This document shows positions 36,779 through 45,703 of a DNA stretch of 64,000 nt, in pieces. Numbering within the stretch: the first letter of the stretch is position 1; every line of letters starts with the position of its first letter. A model generated the notes under the pieces. It saw nothing but the letters and a program-made list of their open reading frames with translations, was not told the origin of the DNA and did not search any database. The stretch is from Streptomyces clavifer (GTDB lineage Bacteria; Actinomycetota; Actinomycetes; Streptomycetales; Streptomycetaceae), in assembly GCA_014651175.1 (NCBI GenBank), contig BMWJ01000019.1, forward strand, positions 27,644 through 91,643, written 5' to 3'. The translations under genes and the position numbers were made by a program.

Positions 36779-38029
36779 ATGAGCCTCGATCCCCGTAGCG
36801 TCACCGTCTCCGAATACCCCGAGTGGCTGCGTGCCGTGAGCACCGGTTTCCTGATGCCGTTCAAGGAGTCGGAGGAGGAGATCGCGGTGCGCCTGGCCCA
36901 TACGGACCTGGCCCGCACCCAAGGGGTGTTCGACGGCGGACGCTGCGTGGCGACGTTCCGTTCGTTCGCCCAGGACCTGACCGTCGTCGGCGGTGCCACG
37001 GTTCGGGCCGACGCGATCAGCGCGGTCACGGTGACGGCCACGCACCGCCGGCGCGGGCTGCTCAGCCGGATGATGGCCGCGGACCTGGCGGCGGCGAAGG
37101 AGCGCGGCGACGTGGTCGCCTCGCTGATCGCGGCCGAGTACCCGATCTACGGCCGTTACGGATTCGGGCCCGCGACCTGGACCACGGAGTGGGAGATCGA
37201 CGTCCCCCGGACCGGTCTGGATCCGCGTCGGCCGGTCCCTTCCCAGGAGGACGGCGGCCGGATCGATCTGGTGGACGGCGCGGAGGTGCGCAAGACCGGC
37301 CCCGAGCTCCACGAACGGCTGGCGGCCCGGCAGCACGGTGTGATCAGCCGGGACGCGCGCTGGTGGGAGCGCAGCACCGGGGTGGGCGTGCCGGAGCACG
37401 AGAACTGGACGGAGCCGTTCTACGCGGTGTACCGCTCGGCGGACGGGCAGGTGGACGGGCTGATGGCCTACCGTGCCGACACGAACTGGGGCGACGCGAA
37501 GCAGCCGCTGAACAAGGCGACCGTCACGTGGATGACCGCGGTGACCCCGGCGGCGGAGCGCGCGCTGTGGCAGTTCGTCTGCTCGATCGACTGGATCACC
37601 ACGGTCCGTACGGGGTACCGCGCCACCGACGACCTGCTCCCCCTCCTCCTCCCGGACCCCCGGGCCGCCCGCATCGTGACCCGGGCGGACTGGCTGTGGC
37701 TGCGGGTCCTGGACGTCCCCCGGGCCCTGGAGGCCCGCACGTACGGGACCGCGGGGTCCCTGGTCCTGGACGTCCGCGACGGGACGGGCCTGACGGCCGG
37801 CCGCTTCCTGCTGGAGGCGTCCCCGGCCGGTGCCTCCTGCGCCCCGACGACACGGAGTGCCGATCTCGTGCTGGACGTACGGGAGTTGGCTTCGCTGTAC
37901 CTGGGCGACGAGTCCGCGGTGCGGCTCGTCGCCCTGGGCTCGGTCGAGGAGGGCCGGCCGGGTGCCGCGGCCTCGGCGGACGCGCTGTTCCGGGCGGGGC
38001 GGCGGGCGTGGTGCCCCGATATCTTCTGA
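36779..38029 (+). CDS. Eis-like GNAT N-acetyltransferase
   Basis: 416 aa with the tripartite Eis arrangement. The acetyl-CoA loop is [21 protein letters not shown] at about residue 85; next [10 protein letters not shown]; the central domain ends with a typical Eis C-terminal region, finishing DIF so the terminal carboxylate may act in catalysis as in Eis. Family members acetylate amines, including aminoglycosides. TAGCGT at 36766-36771 lies 7 nt before the ATG, suggesting a leaderless transcript. Confidence 0.88.
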   Translation: MSLDPRSVTVSEYPEWLRAVSTGFLMPFKESEEEIAVRLAHTDLARTQGVFDGGRCVATFRSFAQDLTVVGGATVRADAISAVTVTATHRRRGLLSRMMAADLAAAKERGDVVASLIAAEYPIYGRYGFGPATWTTEWEIDVPRTGLDPRRPVPSQEDGGRIDLVDGAEVRKTGPELHERLAARQHGVISRDARWWERSTGVGVPEHENWTEPFYAVYRSADGQVDGLMAYRADTNWGDAKQPLNKATVTWMTAVTPAAERALWQFVCSIDWITTVRTGYRATDDLLPLLLPDPRAARIVTRADWLWLRVLDVPRALEARTYGTAGSLVLDVRDGTGLTAGRFLLEASPAGASCAPTTRSADLVLDVRELASLYLGDESAVRLVALGSVEEGRPGAAASADALFRAGRRAWCPDIF

Positions 38030-38072
38030 GCGGGGCACCGGGGGTCGTCCGGCGGCAGGAGGAGGGTTCCGC

Positions 38073-38240
38073 CTACAGTGCCGTGCCCACCACGACCACG
38101 GCGAGCAGCACGGCGCCGGCGGTGGTGATCTGACTGCTGCCGGATTTCGTGCCTCCCAGCAGCAACGCGAAGGCGACCGTACTCGCGGCGCCGAACTTCC
38201 ATTCCAGGTAACGCTCGATGATGAAGAGGACTACCGGCAT
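38073..38240 (-). CDS. 55-aa hydrophobic membrane protein
   Basis: Begins MPVVLFIIERYLEWKF and contains two short hydrophobic stretches. The ATG is preceded by a perfect AGGAGG at 7-nt spacing, so translation is likely. It is divergent from the GntR gene across an AT-rich, palindrome-containing region. The function is unknown. Confidence 0.7.
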   Translation of the reverse strand: MPVVLFIIERYLEWKFGAASTVAFALLLGGTKSGSSQITTAGAVLLAVVVVGTAL

Positions 38241-38361
38241 GGCGGTCCCTCCTGAGGAGGTGGGGAGCGAAGGCTCCGGAAGCGGCCGATGCGCGAGCCG
38301 CACCCGTACGGCGTCGGACGGGCGCGGCGATGAACAGGTCGTACGGGAAGGAATGTTGGCG

Positions 38362-38420
38362 AAGTTGGCAGCCAACTTACTTATAGTTGTCCCCACTTGG
38401 TTTCAGTTAATAACCAACTG
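38362..38420. promoter_or_regulatory. Palindromic operator region between membrane ORF and GntR
   Basis: AAGTTGGC-A-GCCAACTT (38362-38378) is a perfect 8-bp palindrome. CAGTT..AACTG at 38404-38420 encloses GTTA-A-TAAC. The stretch is much more AT-rich than its surroundings. Likely binding sites for the adjacent GntR-like regulator. Confidence 0.65.
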
Positions 38421-38464
38421 AGGGGCAAGTTCCGTTAGATGGCAGGAAGTTGTAGCGTTCTGTT

Positions 38465-39355
38465 GTGACCCCTGAGCGCACAGCCATGAACGGCACGAGA
38501 AAGCCCTCCGCCGAAGAGGTGGCCGATGTCCTGCGCGCGCGCATCCGCGCCGGGACGCTGAAGGCCGGTGACCAGATGCCGACGCAGGCGCGGCTCGTCA
38601 AGGAGTTCGGCGTCGAACGGGGAGCGATCCGGCGGGCGGTGGAGCGTCTCAAGGGTGAGGGCCTGCTGACCGCGGTCACGCGGGGCGCCCCGCCGCGCAT
38701 CGCGGCTCCGTCGTCGGCCGATGACGAGGCGGCGGCGGACGGCCCCCAGCAGACGGCCGCCGGCCTCGGGCCGAAGATACTGGCGGCGTTCGAGGTCCCC
38801 GATGTGCGGATCGACGCGCTCTGCCTCACGGCGGAGTCCCTGGCGCTCGCCCTGGCGGAGCCCCTGCAGCGGATCCGGTCCGGTCGTCTCGCCCCGCGCT
38901 CGGTGAAGGTGCGCATCCTGCTGCCGGGCCGCCATCTGGACCTGGCGTTCCCCCGGCCCGCCGATGACAGCGAGGACGCCGCGCAGGTCCACGAGCGGTG
39001 GCTGCACCTGCGCAACATCCAGGGCGGGGCCCTGCGCCACAACCTGTTGGCCATGCGCAGCACGCGTGATCTCGACGTCGAAGTGACCTTCAAGGCGCTG
39101 CCGTTCACTCCACCGGTGAAGATCTACCTGCTGAACGAAGCCGAAGTGCTGTTCGCGTACTACACCGTCACCCGGCGCGAGGAGCAGATCGCAGGCAGTC
39201 CGGTCGAGCTCTTCGACGTACTGGGCAGCGACTCGACCCTCTTCCCGTTCACCGTCGACGGCGGGGTGCGGGACGAAGCCTTCGTGGCGCAGTCCGCCCA
39301 GTGGTTCGAGGGGATCTGGACCACGGTGGCGACGGACCTGCACCTGGAGCCCTGA
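38465..39355 (+). CDS. GntR-family regulator with unusual C-terminal domain
   Basis: 296 aa. Residues about 14-75 are a GntR winged helix (RKPSAEEVADVLRARIRAGTL.. MPTQARLVKEFGVERGAIRRAVERLKGEGLL). The remaining 200 residues (from GLGPKILAAFEVPDVRIDALCL to TVATDLHLEP) match no effector domain I know. Phrases such as GGALRHNLLAMRST and NEAEVLFAYYTV suggest a ligand-binding enzyme-like fold. TAGCGT (38453-38458) lies 6 nt before GTG, supporting this start and a leaderless mRNA. HAD and kinase genes follow. Confidence 0.85.
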   Translation: MTPERTAMNGTRKPSAEEVADVLRARIRAGTLKAGDQMPTQARLVKEFGVERGAIRRAVERLKGEGLLTAVTRGAPPRIAAPSSADDEAAADGPQQTAAGLGPKILAAFEVPDVRIDALCLTAESLALALAEPLQRIRSGRLAPRSVKVRILLPGRHLDLAFPRPADDSEDAAQVHERWLHLRNIQGGALRHNLLAMRSTRDLDVEVTFKALPFTPPVKIYLLNEAEVLFAYYTVTRREEQIAGSPVELFDVLGSDSTLFPFTVDGGVRDEAFVAQSAQWFEGIWTTVATDLHLEP

Positions 39356-39454
39356 ACCGGGGATCCCGTTCCCCGAGTTCTGTCGCGGGGGTCGCGGGCA
39401 GGATGGGAGGCGAAGGTGCCGGCCCCGGCCCGCTGCCCCGACGGACGGAGCGAC

Positions 39455-40156
39455 GTGACTCAACCGCACGCCACCGACCCACACGTTCTCCTCTCATCCG
39501 CCGCCTGCGTCTTCTTCGACTTCGACGGCCCCGTATGCCGGTTGTTCGCCGGCCATCCGGCCGCAGGGGTCGCCCAGCGGCTCGCCGTGCGGCTGGAGGC
39601 ACTCGGCCGTGATCCGGCGCCGGTGGCCGTGAGCGTGCGGGATGCCGATCCGCTGGGTGTGCTCCTGGCGGTCCGGAAGCACTACCCGCAGGACCGTGCG
39701 CTCATGGCCGTGCTGGAGGAGCAGCTCACCGAGGAGGAGGTCGTCGCGGCGGGGAGCGCCACGCCGACCCCGGGGGCGGCGGCGCTCGTACGGGCCCTTG
39801 CGGCGGCCGGTACCCGACTGGCGGTGACCACCAACAACTCGCCCGCGGCGGTGGCCTCCTATCTCGCCCGCGACGGTCTGGGCCCGTGCTTCGACGGGCA
39901 CATACACGGCCGCGGGCCGGACCCGGCACTCCTCAAACCGGACCCGGACTGCCTGCATCGCGCCCTGGAGTCGACGGGGGTGGCGGCCGCGGACGCGCTG
40001 ATGATCGGTGACTCGGCCGCCGACCGGCTGGCGGCGGGCAAGGCCGGTGTGCCGTTCCTCGGCTACGCGGAGAACGCCGAGAAGTACGGGAGGCTGCGCG
40101 ACGCGGGGGCGGAGGTGAGCGTCTCCACGCTGGAAGGACTCGTCCGGGCGGCGTAG
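39455..40156 (+). CDS. HAD-family hydrolase
   Basis: 233 aa. Motif I FFDFDGPVCRLF (DxD at about residue 23-25), motif II VTTNNS, motif III Lys in LLKPDPDCL, motif IV GDSAADRLAAGKAG. A phosphoglycolate-phosphatase-like subtype with helical cap. GTG follows GGAG. It sits between the GntR regulator and the kinase-like gene and may use the same small molecule. Confidence 0.88.
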   Translation: MTQPHATDPHVLLSSAACVFFDFDGPVCRLFAGHPAAGVAQRLAVRLEALGRDPAPVAVSVRDADPLGVLLAVRKHYPQDRALMAVLEEQLTEEEVVAAGSATPTPGAAALVRALAAAGTRLAVTTNNSPAAVASYLARDGLGPCFDGHIHGRGPDPALLKPDPDCLHRALESTGVAAADALMIGDSAADRLAAGKAGVPFLGYAENAEKYGRLRDAGAEVSVSTLEGLVRAA

Positions 40157-40321
40157 TCCCTCGACGCCTGGGTCCGCGAGCGAACGGCGGCGGCGCGGGT
40201 TCGACGCGAAACCGCGGGCTCGGAACGACCGGATGACGAGGACGTCGATTTCCCGCGGGACGGACGATCAGCGGGGTACCTTCCTCCTCAGTCACCGAGT
40301 TCCGCACCCGCGAGGCCATCC

Positions 40322-41440
40322 ATGAAAGCCGACACACTGTCCGAGGTCCGACGGGCGGCGGCGGAGAGGGCCGGGCTGGATCACGGCGACCGGGCGATCG
40401 AGGGGCCGCTCCAGGGGTACCACCACGAGACCTACGTCATTCCGCTGCCACCGGGCTGCGTCCCGGGCGGGCGGCCCCGCCGCGCCAAGGTGCGGGAGCC
40501 GCGTCCCGGGCTGTTCTGGTACGACCGGCGGTGCTTCCGGTCGGAGGAACTCCTGCTCCTGTCCCTGCAGGGGCGGGTGCGGAGGATCCCGGAGATCATC
40601 GAGGCCGGTCCGGACGTACGGCTGCAGGCCTTCATCGAAGGGCGCACCCTGGGCCGGGGCGTGCTGCCGAGCGGGCCGCTCTCCGCACGGCACAGCGCTC
40701 AGCTCGGTGAGCTCTTCGGGGACCTGGCGGCGGTCCGGACGGACGAGATCGATGCCGGACGGATCTGCCGCCCCGAGGAGCGGCCCGGGGACGGCGACTG
40801 CGCCGGCTTCCTGACCGGCCTGATCCGGTTCACCCAGGAGCGGGTCTACCGGGAGCACGGTGCCCCGTACCGGGGGCTGTTCGAGCGGCTGGGCGTGGAC
40901 GACGGCGCCCTGGAGACGCTGAGGTGCCGGGCGCTGGGGATGGGGTCCCGTCCCTTCGTGCTCGTCCACGGCGACCTGCACCGGAAGAACTTCGTCGTCG
41001 ACCTCCGCGGCGACCTGTGGACCATCGACTGGGAACTCGCCATGATCGGCGACCCGCTCTACGACCTGGCGACGCACCTCCACCTGATGGGCTACGCGGA
41101 GCGGGAGAGGGAGCGGGTCTGCGGGGTCTGGGAGTCGGCCGTCGAAGCGGCTCGGCCCGGTGCCGCCGCGGGGTGGCGACAGGACCTGCCCGTCCTGCTC
41201 GCCTACAAGCAGGCCCAGTCGGTGTACACGGACGTCATCCGGGGAGCCCTCGCGCTGGAGCATCCGGCGGGCGGGCTGAACCGGCGGCTGCTCCCGGGAG
41301 TGGCCTGGCGGGTCCAGCAGGCGCTGGCGGTCGCGCGGCCGGTGCTCGGGGCGCGGGCCGCCCCCACGCTCCGGCAGGTCGTGGGGGCCTACCTGCGGTG
41401 GTTCGGGTCCCGTCCCGCCGTCACCGCGTCCGCAGTCTGA
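40322..41440 (+). CDS. Aminoglycoside phosphotransferase-family kinase
   Basis: 372 aa. The catalytic loop is VLVHGDLHRKNFVVD, and the metal-binding Asp is IDWELAMIGDPLYD. The N-lobe has PLQGYHHETYVIPLPPG. The substrate is unknown; the GntR-HAD-kinase order suggests a metabolite pathway rather than drug resistance. Its last 20 bp overlap the 3' end of the convergent permease gene. Confidence 0.87.
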   Translation: MKADTLSEVRRAAAERAGLDHGDRAIEGPLQGYHHETYVIPLPPGCVPGGRPRRAKVREPRPGLFWYDRRCFRSEELLLLSLQGRVRRIPEIIEAGPDVRLQAFIEGRTLGRGVLPSGPLSARHSAQLGELFGDLAAVRTDEIDAGRICRPEERPGDGDCAGFLTGLIRFTQERVYREHGAPYRGLFERLGVDDGALETLRCRALGMGSRPFVLVHGDLHRKNFVVDLRGDLWTIDWELAMIGDPLYDLATHLHLMGYAERERERVCGVWESAVEAARPGAAAGWRQDLPVLLAYKQAQSVYTDVIRGALALEHPAGGLNRRLLPGVAWRVQQALAVARPVLGARAAPTLRQVVGAYLRWFGSRPAVTASAV

Positions 41441-42206
41441 ACAGCACCCCCGAAGCCGCCACCGCCACCGCCAGGATCCCCGCGGCCCACGCGAGGGCGA
41501 TCCACGGCGTGTTGCCCACCGGCTGGTCCAGCAGGAGGCCGCGGATCGACTCGATGGCCGGGGTGATGGGCTGGTGGTCGGCGAAGCCGTGGAGCCAGCC
41601 GGGCATCGAGTCGACCGGGACGAACGCGCTGCTCGGGTAGGGCAGGAACGACATGAAGAAGGTGAAGCCGCCGGCCGCCTCCGGGGTGCGGGCGAGGAGG
41701 CCCATGGCGGCCGATATCCAGGACAGGGCCGTGATGTAGGCGAGCAGCACCCCGGTGACGGCGAGCCAGCCGCCGGGCGTGGCGGCGGGGCGGAAGCCGA
41801 TGAGCAGGGCGACGCCGAAGACCAGGGTGGTGGAGACCAGGTTGCGTACGACGCTCGCCGCGACGTGACCGGCCAGGACCGGCGTACCGCCGATGTCCAG
41901 CGAGCGGAAGCGGTCGATGATGCCGCCCTTCATGTCCTCGCTCACGGCCACCGCCGTGGTGGCCGAGCCGAAGCCGGCACAGAGCAGCAGGACGCCCGGG
42001 ACGACGTACATGACGTAGGAGTCGTAGGCGGATCCCGTGTCGATCGCGCCGCCGAAGAAGTAGACGAAGATCAGCATCAGCATGACGGGCAGCATCATCG
42101 AGGTGATGACGGCGTCGACGTTGCGGCGGCTGATGCGCAGGCTGCGGCCGGTCATGACCGTGGCGCGGGTGAGGAATCCGGGTGCCGATGCGGTGGTGTC
42201 AGACAC
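41421..42206 (-). CDS. ABC-2 type permease (DrrB-like)
   Basis: 261 aa with six hydrophobic segments. N-terminus TRATVMTGRSLRISRRNVDAV, then MSFLPYPSSAFVPVDSMPGWL near helix 5, a DrrB signature. It forms an exporter with the upstream ATPase, which it overlaps by 8 bp. Confidence 0.9.
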   Translation of the reverse strand: MSDTTASAPGFLTRATVMTGRSLRISRRNVDAVITSMMLPVMLMLIFVYFFGGAIDTGSAYDSYVMYVVPGVLLLCAGFGSATTAVAVSEDMKGGIIDRFRSLDIGGTPVLAGHVAASVVRNLVSTTLVFGVALLIGFRPAATPGGWLAVTGVLLAYITALSWISAAMGLLARTPEAAGGFTFFMSFLPYPSSAFVPVDSMPGWLHGFADHQPITPAIESIRGLLLDQPVGNTPWIALAWAAGILAVAVAASGVLFRLRTR

Positions 42207-43173
42207 GGGCGGGGGCCTCCGCGGTGTCTGCGGGTTCCGCGTTCTCCGCGGTGAGGGTCAGGAACACGTCGTCGAGGGTCGCGCTGTGCAGCGAGAAGCG
42301 GTCCACGTCGGTGCGCTGCGGATCGATCTCGTCGAGCAGGGCGCGTGTCTGGGCCGCCGTGCCGTCCGTGGGAAGTCCCAGGGTGAGCGACCCGGGGGAG
42401 TGGTGGACGGCCCGGGCGGCGAGGCGGAGGTAGGCCTCTCGGGTGGTGAGCACCAGGTCCAGGCGGTGGCCGGGGACGCGTGACTTCAGCTGTTCGGGGG
42501 TTCCCTCGGCGGCGATCCGGCCCTTGTTCAGGACGGCGATGCGGTCGGCCAGCTGGTCGGCCTCCTCCAGGTACTGGGTCGTGAGCAGCACCGTCGCACC
42601 GCGCCCGGCCAGGTCGCGCACCACCTGCCAGAGCTCACGCCGACTGCGCGGGTCGAGGCCGGTGGTGGGTTCGTCGAGGAAGAAGACGCCGGGCTCGGGT
42701 GAGCCGACCAGGCCCGCCGCCAGGTCGAGTCGGCGCCGCATCCCTCCGGAGTACGTACGGACCAGGCGGCGGGCGGCGTCCGTGAGACCGAAGCGCTCGA
42801 GGAGTTCCTCGGCCCGCTGCCGCGACCGGGCGCGCGAGTGGCCCGTCAGCCGCGCCATCATCCGCAGGTTCTCCTCGCCGGTCAGGGTCTCGTCGACGGC
42901 GGCGAACTGCCCGGTCAGGCTGATCGCGCGGCGCACCCGGCGCCGGTCGGCCACGACGTCGTACCCGGCGACCCGCGCCGTGCCGGCATCGGCGGTGGTG
43001 AGAGTGGCGAGGATCCGGACCGTGGTGGTCTTGCCCGCGCCGTTGGGGCCGAGCAGGGCGAAGACGCCCGCACGGGCGACCCGGAGGCCGATGCCGTCCA
43101 GGACACGGACCCGGGCGGAGGGTCTTCCGTAGGACTTGGTGAGGCCGTGCGCCTCGATCATCACGTCGGGCAT
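42199..43173 (-). CDS. Daunorubicin-resistance type ABC ATPase
   Basis: 324 aa. Walker A GPNGAGKTTTVRIL, signature TYSGGMRRRLDLAAGL, Walker B VFFLDEPTTGLDPRSRRELW, and the DrrA-type tail with AEGTPEQLKSRV. It powers efflux of a drug-like compound. GGGGGAACCTCTC precedes the ATG. It is divergent from a TetR gene. Confidence 0.92.
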   Translation of the reverse strand: MPDVMIEAHGLTKSYGRPSARVRVLDGIGLRVARAGVFALLGPNGAGKTTTVRILATLTTADAGTARVAGYDVVADRRRVRRAISLTGQFAAVDETLTGEENLRMMARLTGHSRARSRQRAEELLERFGLTDAARRLVRTYSGGMRRRLDLAAGLVGSPEPGVFFLDEPTTGLDPRSRRELWQVVRDLAGRGATVLLTTQYLEEADQLADRIAVLNKGRIAAEGTPEQLKSRVPGHRLDLVLTTREAYLRLAARAVHHSPGSLTLGLPTDGTAAQTRALLDEIDPQRTDVDRFSLHSATLDDVFLTLTAENAEPADTAEAPARV

Positions 43174-43191
43174 GAGAGGTTCCCCCGTTCT

Positions 43192-43228
43192 GCGTATGAC
43201 ATACGCGTTACTGCGTAAGCATTACGCA
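43192..43228. promoter_or_regulatory. Two TetR operator palindromes
   Basis: GCGTAT-GAC-ATACGC (43192-43206) and TGCGTAA-GCA-TTACGCA (43212-43228) are perfect inverted repeats in the divergent intergenic region. They share the GCGTA half-site and are likely bound by the neighbouring TetR protein. Confidence 0.8.
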
Positions 43229-43273
43229 AACCTAGGATGGTGGTCAAGACGGTCCCTGGGAGAGGCGGCTTCG

Positions 43274-44047
43274 GTGACGGAGAAGAACGGCGCGTCGGGC
43301 GGTGCGGACCTCCCCGCCAGCATCGAGGCCGCGTGGGGGCTGAGGGACCGTCCGGTCAAGGGCCCGAAGCCGGGGCTGACGCTGGACCGCATCGTCGCCG
43401 CGGCGGTCGCCCTCGCCGCGTCCGAAGGGCTGGCGGCCGTCTCGATGGGGCGGGTCGCCAAGGACCTGGGCGCGTCGACGATGGCGCTCTACCGGTACGT
43501 CTCCGCCAAGGACGAGCTCTTCCTCCTGATGCAGGAGGCGGTCACGGGAGAGCCGCCCCCGCTGCCCGCGCTGGAGGACGGAGCGGGCTGGCGTGAGGCG
43601 ATCAGCCAGTGGGCGGCCGCCCAGCGGGAGATGTTCCACCGCAACCTGTGGGCGCTGCGCATCCCGATCTCCGGCCCGCCCGCCAGCCCGAATTCGGTCG
43701 CCTGGTGGGAGCAGGGCCTCCAGGCGCTCGAGGACAGCGGGCTGAGCGAGGGCGACAAGATCTCCGTCATCCTGCTGATCTCGGGATTCGTGCGGAACGA
43801 GGCGCTGCTGATGAGCGATCTCGCCGCGGCCGTGGAGGCGAAGGGCATCCCGGCCCAGGAGGTCATGGCGCGGTGGGAGCGCACGGTGAAGAGGCTCGTC
43901 GACCCCGTACGGCATCCGGCCCTGACCAGGCTGCTGGACACCGACGTCATGAGCCAGCCGGACGACGTCGACTACGAGTTCGTGTTCGGTCTCGAACGGC
44001 TCCTCGACGGGACCGAGGCACTCATCCGGAAGGGGGCGGAGTCATGA
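43274..44047 (+). CDS. TetR-family repressor of the ABC efflux pair
   Basis: 257 aa. The helix-turn-helix is LDRIVAAAVALAASEGLAAV..VAKDLGASTMALYRYVSAKDELF at about residues 35-85. The TetR_C-like ligand region contains WREAISQWAAAQREMFHRNLWAL. GTG follows GGGAGAGG. It is divergent from the DrrAB-like genes and likely represses them. Confidence 0.9.
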   Translation: MTEKNGASGGADLPASIEAAWGLRDRPVKGPKPGLTLDRIVAAAVALAASEGLAAVSMGRVAKDLGASTMALYRYVSAKDELFLLMQEAVTGEPPPLPALEDGAGWREAISQWAAAQREMFHRNLWALRIPISGPPASPNSVAWWEQGLQALEDSGLSEGDKISVILLISGFVRNEALLMSDLAAAVEAKGIPAQEVMARWERTVKRLVDPVRHPALTRLLDTDVMSQPDDVDYEFVFGLERLLDGTEALIRKGAES

Positions 44048-44229
44048 CCGGGGCGGGGGCGGGGCGCCGGTCCGGGGCCCGGGTGCCCGCGCTCCCGCAG
44101 GGTGGCGGGCGACGCCGGGGACACCGTGCGCCCTGACTGGGCCCGCATCTCGTCGTGGTGGTCGTGAGCGGTCGCGCGGACGCCTCGTCGAGCGGAGCCC
44201 ACTCACTGCCGCGTCCCGAGGTCACGGAC

Positions 44230-44646
44230 TCACGGGCGGGCGTCGAGACGGTGTTGCAGGGATCCGTCCGGGCCGAAGACGTCCAGCAGGTAACCCCGGC
44301 TCAGTGACAGCTCCTCCTCGCGCTCCAGGAAACCGGTGACCGACCCCTTCAGGCGTTCGAACGCCTGCGCGCTGTCATTCGCGTCGTGCGTCCACACGGT
44401 CAGCAGCGGGACGCCTCCGGGGCCGGTGCCCTTCTGGATCCCGTACACCTCCCGCGCACCGCCGTGCTGCTTGTAGCGCTCGGCCACCCGGGCGGCGTCT
44501 GCGGGGGCGACGGTGGTGGTGGCCGTCGGGCCGGCCGTGGCGGGAGCACGGGCGGAGCCATGGTCCTGCGCACCGGCACAGCCGGACAGGACGAGGGCGC
44601 CTGTGACACAGGCGAGAAGGGTGGCGGTTCGGGTGCTCTTCTTCAT
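44230..44646 (-). CDS. Small lipoprotein
   Basis: 138 aa. Signal peptide ending LVLSGCAGA, a canonical lipobox. The mature part has a Thr/Ala linker, then VAERYKQHGGAREVYGIQKGT and LTVWTHDANDSAQAFERLKGSVTGFLE. The function is unknown. It follows a GNAT gene by 7 bp on the same strand. Confidence 0.82.
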   Translation of the reverse strand: MKKSTRTATLLACVTGALVLSGCAGAQDHGSARAPATAGPTATTTVAPADAARVAERYKQHGGAREVYGIQKGTGPGGVPLLTVWTHDANDSAQAFERLKGSVTGFLEREEELSLSRGYLLDVFGPDGSLQHRLDARP

Positions 44647-44653
44647 CGCGCGA

Positions 44654-45535
44654 TCAACCGGCTTCCGGTGCGGCGCCCGAGAGGTCGTACACCGCCCAGT
44701 CGGTGAGCGTGCGATAGCCGAGGCGTTGGTAGAGGGCGTTGCTGGTGGGGTTGGACAGGTCAGCGAACAGGACGACGTCCTTCGCGCCCGCGGCCAGCGC
44801 GGCCCGGCTCACCTCCGCCGTGACGGCGCCCGCGTAGCCGTGACCGCGGAGGTGGGCCGGGGTGTAGACGATGTCCACCTGGATCTGGCCTCCGATCAGC
44901 GGGTTCATGCCCGCGACGGAGACGGGGGTGCCGTCCGGGGTCTCCCAGAGCGTGTAGCGCTTGTCGGCGAAGCGGGTGCCGGACCACGTGGCGGCGTCGA
45001 TGGTGCTGTCGTCGCCCACGGCCTTGGCGAACTCGCCGCACCAGAAGATGACTTGTTCGAGGTCCTGCTCGCCCAGGACGCGGCCGCGGCCTGCCGGCAA
45101 GGGCTCCGGTGGGGTGAGCGTGCCGAGGCGGTACAGACGGAGCCGTACGTCGCGGAGTTCCGGCGTGACGCCGGTGTGCCGCTGCCAGGCCTCGGCGAAG
45201 GCGCCGGCCGAGCCGTGGTCCGCGCCTGCGGAGGGAACGGGCTGCCCGAGTGCTGCCAGGCGGGCGGCGAGGGAGTCGGCCTGCTCGGGCGTGAGCGGGG
45301 AGAGGCCGAGGCCGCGGGATGGGAGCCGGTAGAAGGTGGCGTGGGCCCTGCCTGCTCGCTCCAGCACACCGAAGAGCGGGGCGTCGGTGCCCGACGGCTC
45401 CACCCCACGCGCGCGTATCCTCTCGGCCCAGGTCAGTTGCATGACGTGCGGGCCGGGCCGCGAGCGCAGGAAGTCTCCGGCCCGGTCGAGGAAGTCGTCC
45501 ACGTCTTCGGTGAGGTACCAGTCGTCGGGTCGCAT
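44654..45535 (-). CDS. GNAT-family acetyltransferase
   Basis: 293 aa. The C-terminal GNAT domain has VDIVYTPAHLRGHGYAGAVTAEVSRAAL and NPTSNALYQRLGYRTL. The N-terminal half (DDFLDRAGDFLRSRPGPHV) is a degenerate GNAT-like region, as in many actinobacterial two-domain members. The substrate is unknown. Confidence 0.87.
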   Translation of the reverse strand: MRPDDWYLTEDVDDFLDRAGDFLRSRPGPHVMQLTWAERIRARGVEPSGTDAPLFGVLERAGRAHATFYRLPSRGLGLSPLTPEQADSLAARLAALGQPVPSAGADHGSAGAFAEAWQRHTGVTPELRDVRLRLYRLGTLTPPEPLPAGRGRVLGEQDLEQVIFWCGEFAKAVGDDSTIDAATWSGTRFADKRYTLWETPDGTPVSVAGMNPLIGGQIQVDIVYTPAHLRGHGYAGAVTAEVSRAALAAGAKDVVLFADLSNPTSNALYQRLGYRTLTDWAVYDLSGAAPEAG

Positions 45536-45703
45536 GCTTCATGATTTCCCATGCGCCTGAAGTGCCCGACGATTTTCCGTCAGGGCGGGTCAGGGCGGGT
45601 CAGGTCGGATCGAAGCGAATCAGGATCGGGCCTGTTGATCCCCACGAACGCCGCGACGGAATGGGGTGGTCGTCCGAGCTCCGCAGCCCGTACGTTCGGC
45701 CGC

